A DNA stretch of 64,000 nt from positions 1-64,000 of the forward strand of contig CAKZVD010000001.1 of the NCBI GenBank assembly GCA_937922085.1. The letters are read 5' to 3'. The notes beneath the pieces were generated by a model. It searched no databases. It was not told where the DNA came from and saw nothing but the letters and a program-made list of their open reading frames with translations. Numbering within the stretch: position 1 is the stretch's first letter; each line of letters begins with the position of its first letter. This document shows, one piece after another, positions 54,367 to 62,862 of the stretch. The translations under genes were made by a program, and so were the position numbers. The DNA is from an uncultured Tenacibaculum sp. Its GTDB lineage: Bacteria > Bacteroidota > Bacteroidia > Flavobacteriales > Flavobacteriaceae.

Positions 54367-55668
54367 ATGAACATACCTCAAACCAGTTTTCCAAGAGTTG
54401 TAATTATAGGTGGAGGTTTTGCAGGATTAGCAGTTGCAAGAGGATTAGAAAATCAAGATTTACAAGTTGTACTTTTAGATAAACATAACTATCATACATT
54501 TCAACCACTATTATATCAAGTAGCTACTGGTGGTTTAGAGCCAGATAGTATTGCTTTTCCTTTAAGAAAAAGGTTTAATGATATCGATAATTTTTATTTT
54601 AGGTTAGCTAAAGTGATTCAAATTAATGATGAGGATAATGAAATAGAGACCTCTATAGGTAATTTAACTTATGATTATTTAGTGATAGCTACAGGTTCTA
54701 CTACAAATTTTTTTGGAAATAAAAATATAGAACGTTTTACTATGGAAATGAAATCCATTCCACAGTCATTAAACATTCGTAGTTTAATTCTTGAAAATTT
54801 TGAAGAGGCATTGTTAACTTCAGATTTAGAAGAGCGTAAAAAGTTAATGAATTTTGTAATTGTAGGAGGAGGGCCTACTGGAGTAGAATTAGCAGGAGCT
54901 TTAGCTGAAATGAAAAAAGGTATTTTACCTAAAGATTATCCTGATTTAGATATTCGTTTAATGAAGGTTAATTTAATACAAAGTTCTAATTGTTTATTAA
55001 AAGGAATGAGTGATAAAGCTTCTAAAAAAGCGGAAGACTTTTTAATTAAATTAGGGGTTGATGTATGGAAAAATCTAAGAGTATTAGATTATAATGGAGA
55101 TGTTGTAGAAACCAATGGAGAAGATGATTTTAAAGCTGCTACAGTAATATGGGCTGCTGGTGTTAAAGGAGAATCTATTAATGGTTTAAAACCAGAATGT
55201 ATTGTTGATAGAGCTGCTAGATATAAGGTAAATGAGTTTAATAAGGTAGTTTCTAGTAAAGCTGTTTATGCAATTGGAGATGTTGCATGTATGAACAATG
55301 AAAAATATCCTTACGGACATCCAATGATGGCACAACCAGCAATACAACAAGGGCAACTTTTAGCTAAAAACTTAATAAAAAGTTTAAAAGGTAAAGCAAT
55401 GAAACCTTTTGTTTATAACGATAAAGGATCAATGGCTACAATTGGAAGAAATAAAGCGGTGGTTGATTTGCCTAAATGGAAATTTCAAGGAGTTTTTGCT
55501 TGGTTTGTATGGATGTTTGTACATTTATTTTCTTTAATAGGATTTAGAAATAAAGCAGTAGTGTTTTTAAATTGGGTATATAGTTATATTAGATTTGATA
55601 GAGAAACTCGATTAATTATAAGACCTTATAAAAGGAAAAATAAATATTCATTCGAGAATGATAAATAA
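54367..55668 (+). CDS. ndh: type II NADH:quinone oxidoreductase
   Basis: 433 residues. FAD motif VVIIGGGFAGLAVARGL, LLDKHNYHTFQPLLYQVATGGL, NAD motif FVIVGGGPTGVELAGALAEM, VIWAAGVKG and AIGDVACM identify a type II NADH dehydrogenase, with a hydrophobic C-terminal stretch (GVFAWFVWMFVHLFSLIGF) for membrane association. It passes electrons from NADH to menaquinone without pumping protons. Followed by a strong terminator. Confidence 0.94.
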   Translation: MNIPQTSFPRVVIIGGGFAGLAVARGLENQDLQVVLLDKHNYHTFQPLLYQVATGGLEPDSIAFPLRKRFNDIDNFYFRLAKVIQINDEDNEIETSIGNLTYDYLVIATGSTTNFFGNKNIERFTMEMKSIPQSLNIRSLILENFEEALLTSDLEERKKLMNFVIVGGGPTGVELAGALAEMKKGILPKDYPDLDIRLMKVNLIQSSNCLLKGMSDKASKKAEDFLIKLGVDVWKNLRVLDYNGDVVETNGEDDFKAATVIWAAGVKGESINGLKPECIVDRAARYKVNEFNKVVSSKAVYAIGDVACMNNEKYPYGHPMMAQPAIQQGQLLAKNLIKSLKGKAMKPFVYNDKGSMATIGRNKAVVDLPKWKFQGVFAWFVWMFVHLFSLIGFRNKAVVFLNWVYSYIRFDRETRLIIRPYKRKNKYSFENDK

Positions 55669-55670
55669 TA

Positions 55671-55702
55671 AAAAATCCCAAAAATTAATTTTTGGGATTT
55701 TT
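55671..55702. terminator. bidirectional terminator between ndh and lipoprotein gene
   Basis: A perfect 32-base palindrome (AAAAATCCCAAAAATT mirrored) between convergent genes. Confidence 0.9.
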
Positions 55703-55723
55703 TATTATTTATTAAAGTAAAAT

Positions 55724-56077
55724 TTATTCTCTTGTTTCTGGTATAATTTCAATAGATCCATCTTCATTTAAAATTACTTCATAATCAGTACAAAAATCAA
55801 CTTCAAAAGAGGTTTCAATTTTTTCATTATTTTTTTGAGTTATGATAAATGTAATTTCTCCAGGAGAATAGCTTTTGAATTCAGAAGATTTGTTAGATTC
55901 TATATTATTTAAATTTTGAGTGTTGCCTCCGCTAGTTTTAATTTGTAAGCTAACTTCTTCTGTGTCGAAATTTGTAACTCTAGCTCTAGGATTCTCATTA
56001 TTGCACTCAGAGCAGCTACTAATAAAAAATATAGTACACAATACTAGTAATATTGTGTATTTTTTAAATACTTTCAT
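55724..56077 (-). CDS. small lipoprotein
   Basis: 117 residues. A lipobox (FISSC, Cys22) is followed by a beta-rich mature domain (ARVTNFDTEEVSLQIKTSGG, SYSPGEITFIITQ) with three further cysteines. No family was recognised. Probably periplasmic-facing. Confidence 0.65.
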   Translation of the reverse strand: MKVFKKYTILLVLCTIFFISSCSECNNENPRARVTNFDTEEVSLQIKTSGGNTQNLNNIESNKSSEFKSYSPGEITFIITQKNNEKIETSFEVDFCTDYEVILNEDGSIEIIPETRE

Positions 56078-56185
56078 AGATTAACATATGGGGTTCTTCG
56101 CGCAAATATAAATTATTTTGGTAGAATATTAACAAAGTGTTAATTTATTGTTTTTTAATTGCTTGTGAAGATTTATACAATAAAA

Positions 56186-56207
56186 AAACCGAGAAATTTC
56201 TCGGTTT
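56186..56207. terminator. terminator after the small membrane protein gene
   Basis: AAACCGAGAAA mirrored by TTTCTCGGTTT, preceded by an A run; on the minus strand this gives hairpin plus T run downstream of 56240. Confidence 0.85.
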
Positions 56208-56239
56208 ATAACTTTATTTAAATTTTAAGGTATTGTTAT

Positions 56240-56434
56240 TTAGTCTTCATCTACTTCATTTCTTCCTAAAAACAATAAGACGGCTCCACCAACAATCATT
56301 GCAATTTTAATAATCCAAGCAGTAGTTTCTCCCCAGTTGTATATCCATGATAATAACCTAGGAACTGATCCCATAAAGCCTAATACTGTCGCTAAACCTC
56401 CAAAAATTAGAAGTGCTAAACCGATATTTTTCAT
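56240..56434 (-). CDS. small two-helix membrane protein
   Basis: 64 residues: hydrophobic segments at about 4-21 and 39-57 around a Trp-rich loop, then an acidic tail (GRNEVDED). No family was recognised. It follows the arsenic-related operon by 39 bases and may belong to it. Confidence 0.6.
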   Translation of the reverse strand: MKNIGLALLIFGGLATVLGFMGSVPRLLSWIYNWGETTAWIIKIAMIVGGAVLLFLGRNEVDED

Positions 56435-56473
56435 AATTAGTTAATTTTTAAAGTTCGCAAAATATATAAAAAA

Positions 56474-56947
56474 TTAACAACATCCAGAATTTGGATCACA
56501 AGAGGGAGCTTGGCTTTGTAAATCAGAGATTTTAATTTTTGGTTTTTCTGCTGGTGAAATACCACATTGATCTTCAGCTAAACAAGCCGTCGCTTTATTG
56601 GTAAGGATAAAGTTTGTTCCGTTAAAATCTAAACCATATTTACCTATTGTGTTACTTTGATATTCTACTTCTATATTTAAATTACCAAAACCAAGTGTTT
56701 TTTCAGATAATTCAATAATGTTAATTAGTTTTTCAGGGTGTAATCTGTGATTGTAATCGTTAGCATTCCATAATTGAAAATTAATAACATTCTCTATGCG
56801 TTCTACACCACCACAATCTATAAAGTGTTTGGTTACTTTACCGACTTCTGTAACATGAAAATGTTCTGGTACTAAATTGCCATCTGGTAATTGAAAAGCA
56901 ATCGTTTTTAAGTTTTGTAAATGATTTTTTATTTCTGAAAGTGTCAT
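56474..56947 (-). CDS. DUF6428-like arsenic-operon protein
   Basis: 157 residues. VPEHFHVTEVGKVTKHFIDCGG and VINFQLWNANDYNHRLHPEKL fit a family often encoded beside arsC in Bacteroidota. The tail carries a cysteine cluster (CLAEDQCGIS, then CDPNSGCC), suggesting metal(loid) binding. It starts 6 bases past the arsC-like stop. Confidence 0.7.
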   Translation of the reverse strand: MTLSEIKNHLQNLKTIAFQLPDGNLVPEHFHVTEVGKVTKHFIDCGGVERIENVINFQLWNANDYNHRLHPEKLINIIELSEKTLGFGNLNIEVEYQSNTIGKYGLDFNGTNFILTNKATACLAEDQCGISPAEKPKIKISDLQSQAPSCDPNSGCC

Positions 56948-56953
56948 AACTGT

Positions 56954-57577
56954 TTATTTTAATTGTGATAAAACATAATATATTTCTGAAGCAATTTGAT
57001 TACTTCTTTCTAAGTAAGTTTGTTCTTCTAGTTCTGTATTGTCTGAAACTTTAGGATCTTCATAAGTAATTGGAATTCTTTTTTCTGAACCAGCAACAAA
57101 TGGACAACCGTTATCAGCTTGTGAACAAGTCATGATTGCAGCAAAGTTAGAATTGGGATTAAATTCATTGAGATAAGTTTTTGAAAAGCATATTATGGGG
57201 TGAGAAACGGTATTGTATTTAATAGCGTATATTGGATTTATATTCTGACTAATTTGATGAACTTCAAAACCTTGTTTTTTTAGTGTTTTAATAATTGGAG
57301 GAGCTAAAGCAGTAGCTTCTGTTCCGCCAGAATATGTTGTGATTGTCTTTAGATTAAAATGTTGCGATAAAGATTGCATCCATATTTGACCTAAATGGCT
57401 TCTTCTAGAGTTATGTGTACAAATAAAATTAAGATTAATAGCTTCTTTTTTATCTAATTTATCTTGTAAATATTCGATGAGCGGAACTAATACATTTTTT
57501 CTTTCTTCTTGAATAGGTAAGTTAGAAATAAAATTGATGGTTTCAATTAATTTAATGTTCATTGTAATTTGATTCAT
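56954..57577 (-). CDS. arsenate reductase-like low-MW phosphatase protein
   Basis: 207 residues. The phosphate loop is C53-THNSR-R59 (FICTHNSRRS, C-X5-R), in the LMW-PTP/ArsC fold, with an N-terminal helical extension of about 45 residues. Later CSQADNGCPFVAGSEKRIPITYEDPK is typical of the two-cysteine ArsC-like group in flavobacteria. It would reduce arsenate to arsenite using thioredoxin. An alternative ATG lies at 57562. Confidence 0.85.
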   Translation of the reverse strand: MNQITMNIKLIETINFISNLPIQEERKNVLVPLIEYLQDKLDKKEAINLNFICTHNSRRSHLGQIWMQSLSQHFNLKTITTYSGGTEATALAPPIIKTLKKQGFEVHQISQNINPIYAIKYNTVSHPIICFSKTYLNEFNPNSNFAAIMTCSQADNGCPFVAGSEKRIPITYEDPKVSDNTELEEQTYLERSNQIASEIYYVLSQLK

Positions 57578-57584
57578 TTATTTT

Positions 57585-57917
57585 TTAACAACAATTATTT
57601 TCTGGATCAGAGAAAATAGAAAGAAATTGATTTAATATATCTTTAAACTCTTCCCATTTTTCTTTATGCAAACAATAACAAATACTGTTGCCTTCAATAT
57701 TCCCTTTTATAAGGTCTAATTTTTTTAACTCTTTTAAATGTTGTGAAATAGTAGGTTGTGCTAATCCTATAGTATTTACTAAATCACCACAAATACAGGT
57801 CTTAACTTTAGCTAAATGTTCAAGAATAGCAATACGTGCAGGATGTCCTAGTACTTTTGCTATAGAAGCAATTTGGTTTTGTTCCTTTGTGAAAATTTCT
57901 GATTTTGTGATCCCCAT
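57585..57917 (-). CDS. arsR: ArsR-family metalloregulator
   Basis: 110 residues from the ATG at 57917 (MGITKSEIF); an upstream TTG is inside the operator and unlikely. A winged helix (LAQPTISQHLKELKKLDLIKG), a Cys-x-Cys sensor site (KTCICGDL) and a C-terminal NNCC. It would repress the operon until As(III) or Sb(III) binds. The palindrome ATATTGCAATAT lies just upstream. Confidence 0.9.
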   Translation of the reverse strand: MGITKSEIFTKEQNQIASIAKVLGHPARIAILEHLAKVKTCICGDLVNTIGLAQPTISQHLKELKKLDLIKGNIEGNSICYCLHKEKWEEFKDILNQFLSIFSDPENNCC

Positions 57918-57923
57918 ATTTGT

Positions 57924-57935
57924 ATATTGCAATAT
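57924..57935. promoter_or_regulatory. candidate ArsR operator
   Basis: ATATTGCAATAT is a perfect 12-base palindrome, 7 bases upstream of the arsR start, with further GTA...TAC symmetry around it. Confidence 0.55.
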
Positions 57936-57950
57936 TACGATAAAGGTATA

Positions 57951-57990
57951 AAAAATAAATGCACTTTTTATAAAAAGTGCATTTATTTTT
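57951..57990. terminator. terminator between surface-protein gene and arsR
   Basis: A perfect 40-base palindrome (AAAAATAAATGCACTTTTTA mirrored) with a T run. It insulates arsR from the gene that ends at 58142. Confidence 0.9.
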
Positions 57991-58024
57991 TAATCATTAG
58001 TGATTTCGAAGAAAAGATAATTTA

Positions 58025-58063
58025 ACTTCGACTCCGCTCAGTTACCAGAAAAAAAATAATTTT
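58025..58063. repeat. 'ACTTCG..TCAGTTACCAG' intergenic element, copy 1
   Basis: ACTTCGACTCCGCTCAGTTACCAG followed by an A run and ATAATTTT. A second, shorter copy is at 61131-61163. The core ACTCCGCTCAG resembles short repeats widespread in flavobacterial intergenic DNA. Confidence 0.7.
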
Positions 58064-58154
58064 GCTAACTGCTAACTGCTAACTGCTAACTGCTAACTGC
58101 TAACTGCTAACTGCTAACTGCTAACTACTAACTGCTAACTACTAATTGTTAACT
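58064..58154. repeat. tandem heptamer GCTAACT x13
   Basis: Nine perfect GCTAACT copies (58064-58126), then four slightly changed ones to 58154. The last units overlap the 3' end and stop codon of the surface-protein gene at 58142. Confidence 0.9.
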
Positions 58155-59677
58155 TGCTTTTCTAATTTAGAAACTCTTTCTAGTAAAGATTTTAAAAGAA
58201 TATTTTCTTTTTCTAATTTTTCAATCCTAGTATTTTGAGTGTTTAACTTTTTTTCTTGATCGATTGTATATAAAGTTAACTCCTCAATTTTTTGTAATAA
58301 TTTAGCATCCATTTCCCCTAAAAAGAACCCGTTTTTTTCTACTTCTTTTGCGCTAGGGATGTTTTCTAAATGACCTTTTTCTTTAATGTGATTTTCAACT
58401 TCAGTAAGCGTTGGTAGTTTGTATTCTTTTTCGAAAACGAAATCAGCCCAATTGTTGTAAGTAGCAACTTTAACTTCTGTAGCAGCAATTTTTCCGTTTA
58501 CACCTAATTTAAAACCTTTGGTATCTTTAGTTCCAATACCTACATTACCACCTCTTAAAACATTTAATACTCTCTCATTATTTTGATCTCTAAAAGAAAT
58601 AGTGCTAGTACCACCATTTCCCCAAGTAGATTTTATATAAGCTCCTTGAGCATCTGCCCCTAAAATTATTCTATTCCTTCTGTCTGCATTTTCTTCAAAT
58701 AAAGTTAGAGATCCGCCAGTTCCTACTTTGTTAGCTATGTTTCCATTTACATGAAGTTTATATGAAGTTGAAGGAGTAGTACCTATACCCACATTACCAG
58801 TACCAGATTTTATAATCATTTTCTGACTCCAACTAGAACGAGCATCATTTACTTCATAAAATTTAAGATCACCATCATTTACTTGCATATGCCAATTTTT
58901 ATCGGCTACATCGGTTTCATCTAATAATATTGCAGGGTTTGAAGATTTTGAACGCACCTCATTTTTTGCAGTAATAATACCATTTACATCCAATTTTGAT
59001 TCTGGTGTAGTGGTTCCAATACCAACATTAAGTTTACGATCAATTACTAAAGCATGATTGTAGTTTTCTCCCATTCTAAACATTAAATTACCAGTATCTC
59101 TTTTATCAATATAAGATGTTTTTCCAGAGTTTTTAAAAGTCAAAGCATTACCAGAAAAAGATGTTTTGTATTCACCACTTGTTATATCAAGTTTGCTAAT
59201 AGGTTTATCTGTTCCAATACCAACATTTCCATCTTTATAAAATAAATTACTAGCTTCTCTTTGCCACTGATAAGAAGCTCCAAAAATATTAGGTTTTACA
59301 CCATGAACTAAGCTGTTTAGCTCCTTAACAAAAACTCTGATAGGGTAATTATTTGCATGATTTGTTTTAACCTTTACGGTATTGTTCTCAACAACTAAAC
59401 TTGGTCTATTTGAAGTTGTTCCTATAAGGTTAACAGCTCGTAATTTCCATATAGAATCATCTGCCCAAACTAAATATTCTGCACCAGTTTGAGTTCCTGT
59501 ACCTCTTGTTACTAATTGCACTTTATATGCATTTTGAACATTTAAACTGTTGTTACTATCATCTGTTAATTCTTTTGGAGATGTGATGTTAACTATTAAA
59601 TCTTTAATGAAATTTTTTTGTGCATTTACCACAAAACCAAATGTAATCATAGTAATTGCTAAAATTTTTGTTTTCAT
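58142..59677 (-). CDS. tail-fibre-like surface protein, paralogue A
   Basis: 511 residues. A signal peptide (MKTKILAITMITFGFVVNAQ) precedes repeats of the form G-N-V-G-I-G-T-x-x-P-x-x-K-L (at about 150, 215, 290 and 375), the beta-rich pattern of tail-spike-like proteins. A C-terminal coiled coil (LLQKIEELTLYTIDQEKKLN) may be a trimerising chaperone-like end. Function is unknown; surface adhesion is likely. Its last 130 residues nearly match those of paralogue B, upstream. Confidence 0.8.
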   Translation of the reverse strand: MKTKILAITMITFGFVVNAQKNFIKDLIVNITSPKELTDDSNNSLNVQNAYKVQLVTRGTGTQTGAEYLVWADDSIWKLRAVNLIGTTSNRPSLVVENNTVKVKTNHANNYPIRVFVKELNSLVHGVKPNIFGASYQWQREASNLFYKDGNVGIGTDKPISKLDITSGEYKTSFSGNALTFKNSGKTSYIDKRDTGNLMFRMGENYNHALVIDRKLNVGIGTTTPESKLDVNGIITAKNEVRSKSSNPAILLDETDVADKNWHMQVNDGDLKFYEVNDARSSWSQKMIIKSGTGNVGIGTTPSTSYKLHVNGNIANKVGTGGSLTLFEENADRRNRIILGADAQGAYIKSTWGNGGTSTISFRDQNNERVLNVLRGGNVGIGTKDTKGFKLGVNGKIAATEVKVATYNNWADFVFEKEYKLPTLTEVENHIKEKGHLENIPSAKEVEKNGFFLGEMDAKLLQKIEELTLYTIDQEKKLNTQNTRIEKLEKENILLKSLLERVSKLEKQVNN

Positions 59678-59684
59678 AACGTTG

Positions 59685-60986
59685 TTATTTATTTTTATTA
59701 TTAAGTAATTTTGTAACTAATAAACTTAGTTTATCAATTTGTTTTTGTTGTTTTTCAATCTTAGTATTTTGAGTGTTTAACTTTTTTTCTTGATCTATTG
59801 TATATAAAGTTAACTCCTCAATTTTTTGTAATAATTTAGCATCCATTTGCCCCAAAAAGAACCCATCTTTTTTTACTTCTTTTGCGCTAGGGATGTTTTC
59901 TAAATGACCTTTTTCTTTGATGTGATTTTCAACTTCAGTAAGTGTAGGTAGTTTGTATTCTTTTTTGAAAACGAAGTCTGCCCAATTGTTGTAAGTAGCA
60001 ACTTTAACTTCTGTAGCAGCAATTTTACCATTCACACCTAATTTAAAACCTTTGGTATCTTTAGTTCCAATACCTACATTACCACCTAGAGGGTTTAAAG
60101 CTAAAGGATAGGCATAAGAACTATATGTAGCGCTTGTGTGTCTAGTTTGAATCCAACTACCTCCATTAATAAGGTCACTAGCTCCTATAGCTAATTCGGT
60201 ATTTCTTCCTAAAATAGCCAAAGCACCAGTTTTATTACCTGAAAGACTAGGAGAAGATTGATCTTTAATAACTAATTTAGCTTCTGTAGGAATAGCAGTT
60301 CCTATACCTAATTTACCTTTAGCACTCAAAGTCATTTTTCGTTGCCCGTATGAATCCCAACCAAATAAAGGTCTTATTGTAGCTGGTTTCCCTTCTATTC
60401 TGGAGTCAAAAGTCATAATAGGTTTGTTTCCAGCATCGTTAGTTTCTCCAATATTAGCACTTAAATATAACGCAGGCCTATTATCAGAAGTATGTTTACC
60501 TCTTAAGCTAGGAATAAATTGTCCATTTGTTCCTGTAGCATTAACTATAGCAAATTCATCATCAGGTGCATCACTTGTTTTTACTCTAAAAAAAGATTCG
60601 TAAGCGGTTGCAGGTGTTAAAATATCCAATTTTGATTTAGAAGCTTCAGAAGTACCAATACTTACATTACCACCTAAGGGATTTAGAACTAACGGATATG
60701 CAAAAGAACTATATGTTGTACTTCTATGTCTAGTTTGAATCCAACTACCTCCATTTTTTAAATTACTAGCACCTATTGCCAATTCTGTATTATATCCTAA
60801 AATGGTTAAGGCACCTGTTTTATTATCAGAAAGTCCTGGGCTTGCTTGATGTTTAATAACAACTTTACCTTCAGTAGGTGTTGTAGTTCCTATACCAACA
60901 TTTCCATTTGTAGATTCATGAATTATTTGAGCATTCACGACAAAACTAAGTGCAATCATAGCAATTGCTAAAACTTTTGTTTTCAT
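59685..60986 (-). CDS. tail-fibre-like surface protein, paralogue B
   Basis: 433 residues from the ATG at 60986 (MKTKVLAIAM), where the signal peptide starts; an upstream start adds a non-signal extension. It has GIGT repeats and an internal duplication: KTGALTILGYNTELAIGAS and KTGALAILGRNTELAIGAS, each followed by SWIQTRH...YPL-LNPLGGNV. The C-terminal coiled coil matches paralogue A. The 7-base gap to A suggests a shared transcript. Confidence 0.8.
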   Translation of the reverse strand: MKTKVLAIAMIALSFVVNAQIIHESTNGNVGIGTTTPTEGKVVIKHQASPGLSDNKTGALTILGYNTELAIGASNLKNGGSWIQTRHRSTTYSSFAYPLVLNPLGGNVSIGTSEASKSKLDILTPATAYESFFRVKTSDAPDDEFAIVNATGTNGQFIPSLRGKHTSDNRPALYLSANIGETNDAGNKPIMTFDSRIEGKPATIRPLFGWDSYGQRKMTLSAKGKLGIGTAIPTEAKLVIKDQSSPSLSGNKTGALAILGRNTELAIGASDLINGGSWIQTRHTSATYSSYAYPLALNPLGGNVGIGTKDTKGFKLGVNGKIAATEVKVATYNNWADFVFKKEYKLPTLTEVENHIKEKGHLENIPSAKEVKKDGFFLGQMDAKLLQKIEELTLYTIDQEKKLNTQNTKIEKQQKQIDKLSLLVTKLLNNKNK

Positions 60987-61130
60987 AACTTTAATTATTG
61001 AAATTTGCGGCAAATTTACAATAAAGAGAGATAAAAACAAGTATAACTTTTAATTTGTGTTTTTTATAAAAAAACTTAGTTCAACTCAACTAAATAACCA
61101 AATTTAAATTTAATAGAAAAATAAATTTAG

Positions 61131-61163
61131 ACTTCGTTCAGTTACCAGAAAAAAGATGATTTT
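61131..61163. repeat. 'ACTTCG..TCAGTTACCAG' intergenic element, copy 2
   Basis: ACTTCGTTCAGTTACCAG followed by an A run and GATGATTTT, matching the copy at 58025 apart from a 6-base deletion. It directly precedes the octamer array. Confidence 0.7.
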
Positions 61164-61203
61164 ACTCCTCAACTCCTCAACTCCTCAACTCCTCAACTCC
61201 TCA
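61164..61203. repeat. tandem octamer ACTCCTCA x5
   Basis: Five perfect copies. It overlaps the 3' end of the small basic gene, supplying its last codons and stop. Confidence 0.9.
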
Positions 61204-61354
61204 ACTCTTTATTTTCATTAGCCTTTGCAATAATTTCTTTTAAACGTTTTTTCCGGAGCTCTTTTTCTAATTTTACTTTATTCAACTTTCTATTTAAAAG
61301 CTTGGTATGCTTCGCTTTGTTAACCGTGTTTTTTTCTTTTCCTTTTTTAGGCAT
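61193..61354 (-). CDS. 53-residue lysine-rich conserved-looking protein
   Basis: ATG at 61354 opens MPKKGKEKNTVNKAKHTKLL, then alternates Lys/Arg with Leu/Glu (KLNKVKLEKELRKKRLKEIIAKANENKE) and stops at TGA 61193-61195 inside the tandem octamer. It is highly basic, helical and has no signal. The codon pattern is consistent and I recall similar short proteins in Flavobacteriia, perhaps RNA- or ribosome-associated. The last three residues come from the repeat. Confidence 0.65.
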   Translation of the reverse strand: MPKKGKEKNTVNKAKHTKLLNRKLNKVKLEKELRKKRLKEIIAKANENKELRS

Positions 61355-61425
61355 TAGGTTTATAATTATGAATTTTCAATTACGAATTACGATTTTTAAT
61401 TGTAGAAAATTAGTAGGTTACAAAA

Positions 61426-61938
61426 TTAAAATAATTTTCTAAACATATCAATCTCTATTTTTGCATTCTCGTCAATAGTTTGTCCATTTTTAGTAAACCA
61501 AACATGTACATCTCCTAAATAATCCATACCTAAATAAGAAGCACTTTCTTTAAAAGGCATTTCAAAACCAGCTTTACGATCATTATCTCCAGAGTTACTA
61601 ATCATCGCCATGTTTTTTCCTCTTAATTTTCTACCTAGTTCCTTTCTATGATGTAATAAATCAGACATTCTATCAAAAAAAACTTTTAGTATTCCGCTCA
61701 TAGCATACCAATATACAGGTGTCGCAAAAATAATAGTATCATATGTATTTATGATTTCTTCCATTAGAGGTAAAAAATCATCTTCAGAATTTTTGAAATT
61801 ATAATCGAAATGACCAATTTCTTTACTAGAGATATCAATTATATCAAAGTTATTATTAATATTTAAGTAGTTTACAACTTTAAAAGTATTTCCTTTAGTA
61901 GTAGCACAGGCTTGTATAATTACTGTAGTAGGTTTCAT
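61426..61938 (-). CDS. flavodoxin-fold NAD(P)H-dependent oxidoreductase
   Basis: 170 residues from the ATG at 61938 (MKPTTVIIQACATTKGNT). The FMN phosphate loop is in the first strand-turn, then TIIFATPVYWYAMSGILKVFFDRMSDL and GKNMAMISNSGD fit the NADPH-dependent FMN reductase family. It would reduce quinones or flavins. Monocistronic. Confidence 0.85.
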   Translation of the reverse strand: MKPTTVIIQACATTKGNTFKVVNYLNINNNFDIIDISSKEIGHFDYNFKNSEDDFLPLMEEIINTYDTIIFATPVYWYAMSGILKVFFDRMSDLLHHRKELGRKLRGKNMAMISNSGDNDRKAGFEMPFKESASYLGMDYLGDVHVWFTKNGQTIDENAKIEIDMFRKLF

Positions 61939-62035
61939 AATAACAAATATCAAAACAGATATTTTATTATTTAATTATTAATGATTTTAATAATTTATAC
62001 TACTAATGAAAAAAAATATTGAAAAAGATTGTTTT

Positions 62036-62758
62036 TTAAAGAGCTATTTGAGTCCCTGTTTTAACATACCAATCTTTATCTTTAATTAAAGCAACCAAAC
62101 GTAAAGAATCTGTTTCAGTAATAATTTTAGGAATCGTTAATTCATAATTACCAGAAGCATTTTTAATAGTTTCAATTTTTTCTAATACTACAATATTTGA
62201 ATTTTTTAACCTTCTATTTCTGTTTTCTCCACGCCTTACACTGGTAATTCGTTCGTCAATAACTAATAAAAAATGAACTGTTTTATTTTTTGTTTTTCCT
62301 TTTATATTGTAAGAAAAACTCACTTTTTTATCAGTAACTTTAGAATTGCTAATAGTAATTGTATTAGATGAAGGTTTTTTACGTAAGTATTGTTTTATTT
62401 TTTTTTGAATTTTTATTTTATCAGAACCTACAAAATGTTCATCACCATTAATGATTATTTGAGGAGTATATACAGATCTAATAAAAGATTTTTGTGCATA
62501 ATCTCGCTGTTTATTTGTGAACTCTTTTGAAGAAAAAGGATCTTTCCAACCTATATAATTCCAATAATCTACATGATAAGAAATAGGAATTATTTCTTTA
62601 TCATTCATTGTGTTTTTTATTTCAGCTAAAAAAGTATCCGCAGGAGGACAACTAGAACAACCTTGCGAGGTAAATAATTCTAAAACAACAATAGGTTTTT
62701 CTTGAGAAAAGGTCTGAAAAGATACAAGAAATAAGAAAATTGATAGATAACGAATCAT
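62036..62758 (-). CDS. DUF1223 thioredoxin-like secreted protein
   Basis: 240 residues. The signal peptide ends near TFSQ (residue 19). ELFTSQGCSSCPPADTFLAE with Cys34-x-x-Cys37 and the VYTPQIIINGDEHFVGSD segment mark DUF1223, a thioredoxin-like fold. A periplasmic redox role is probable; the partner is unknown. Confidence 0.88.
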   Translation of the reverse strand: MIRYLSIFLFLVSFQTFSQEKPIVVLELFTSQGCSSCPPADTFLAEIKNTMNDKEIIPISYHVDYWNYIGWKDPFSSKEFTNKQRDYAQKSFIRSVYTPQIIINGDEHFVGSDKIKIQKKIKQYLRKKPSSNTITISNSKVTDKKVSFSYNIKGKTKNKTVHFLLVIDERITSVRRGENRNRRLKNSNIVVLEKIETIKNASGNYELTIPKIITETDSLRLVALIKDKDWYVKTGTQIAL

Positions 62759-62862
62759 TCAGAATATTTTTAGTTCAAAAACTTAGTAGTTTAAAGTATA
62801 AAAATCTTACAAAAAGAAAGGGAAGAAACATATTTTTTATACATTTATAGGATAATTTGAAA

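Noticed and set aside
58064..58154. Tandem heptamer array as a CRISPR
   Set aside because: Units are 7 bases with no spacers; it is a simple tandem repeat. The same applies to 61164-61203 and 16815-16841.
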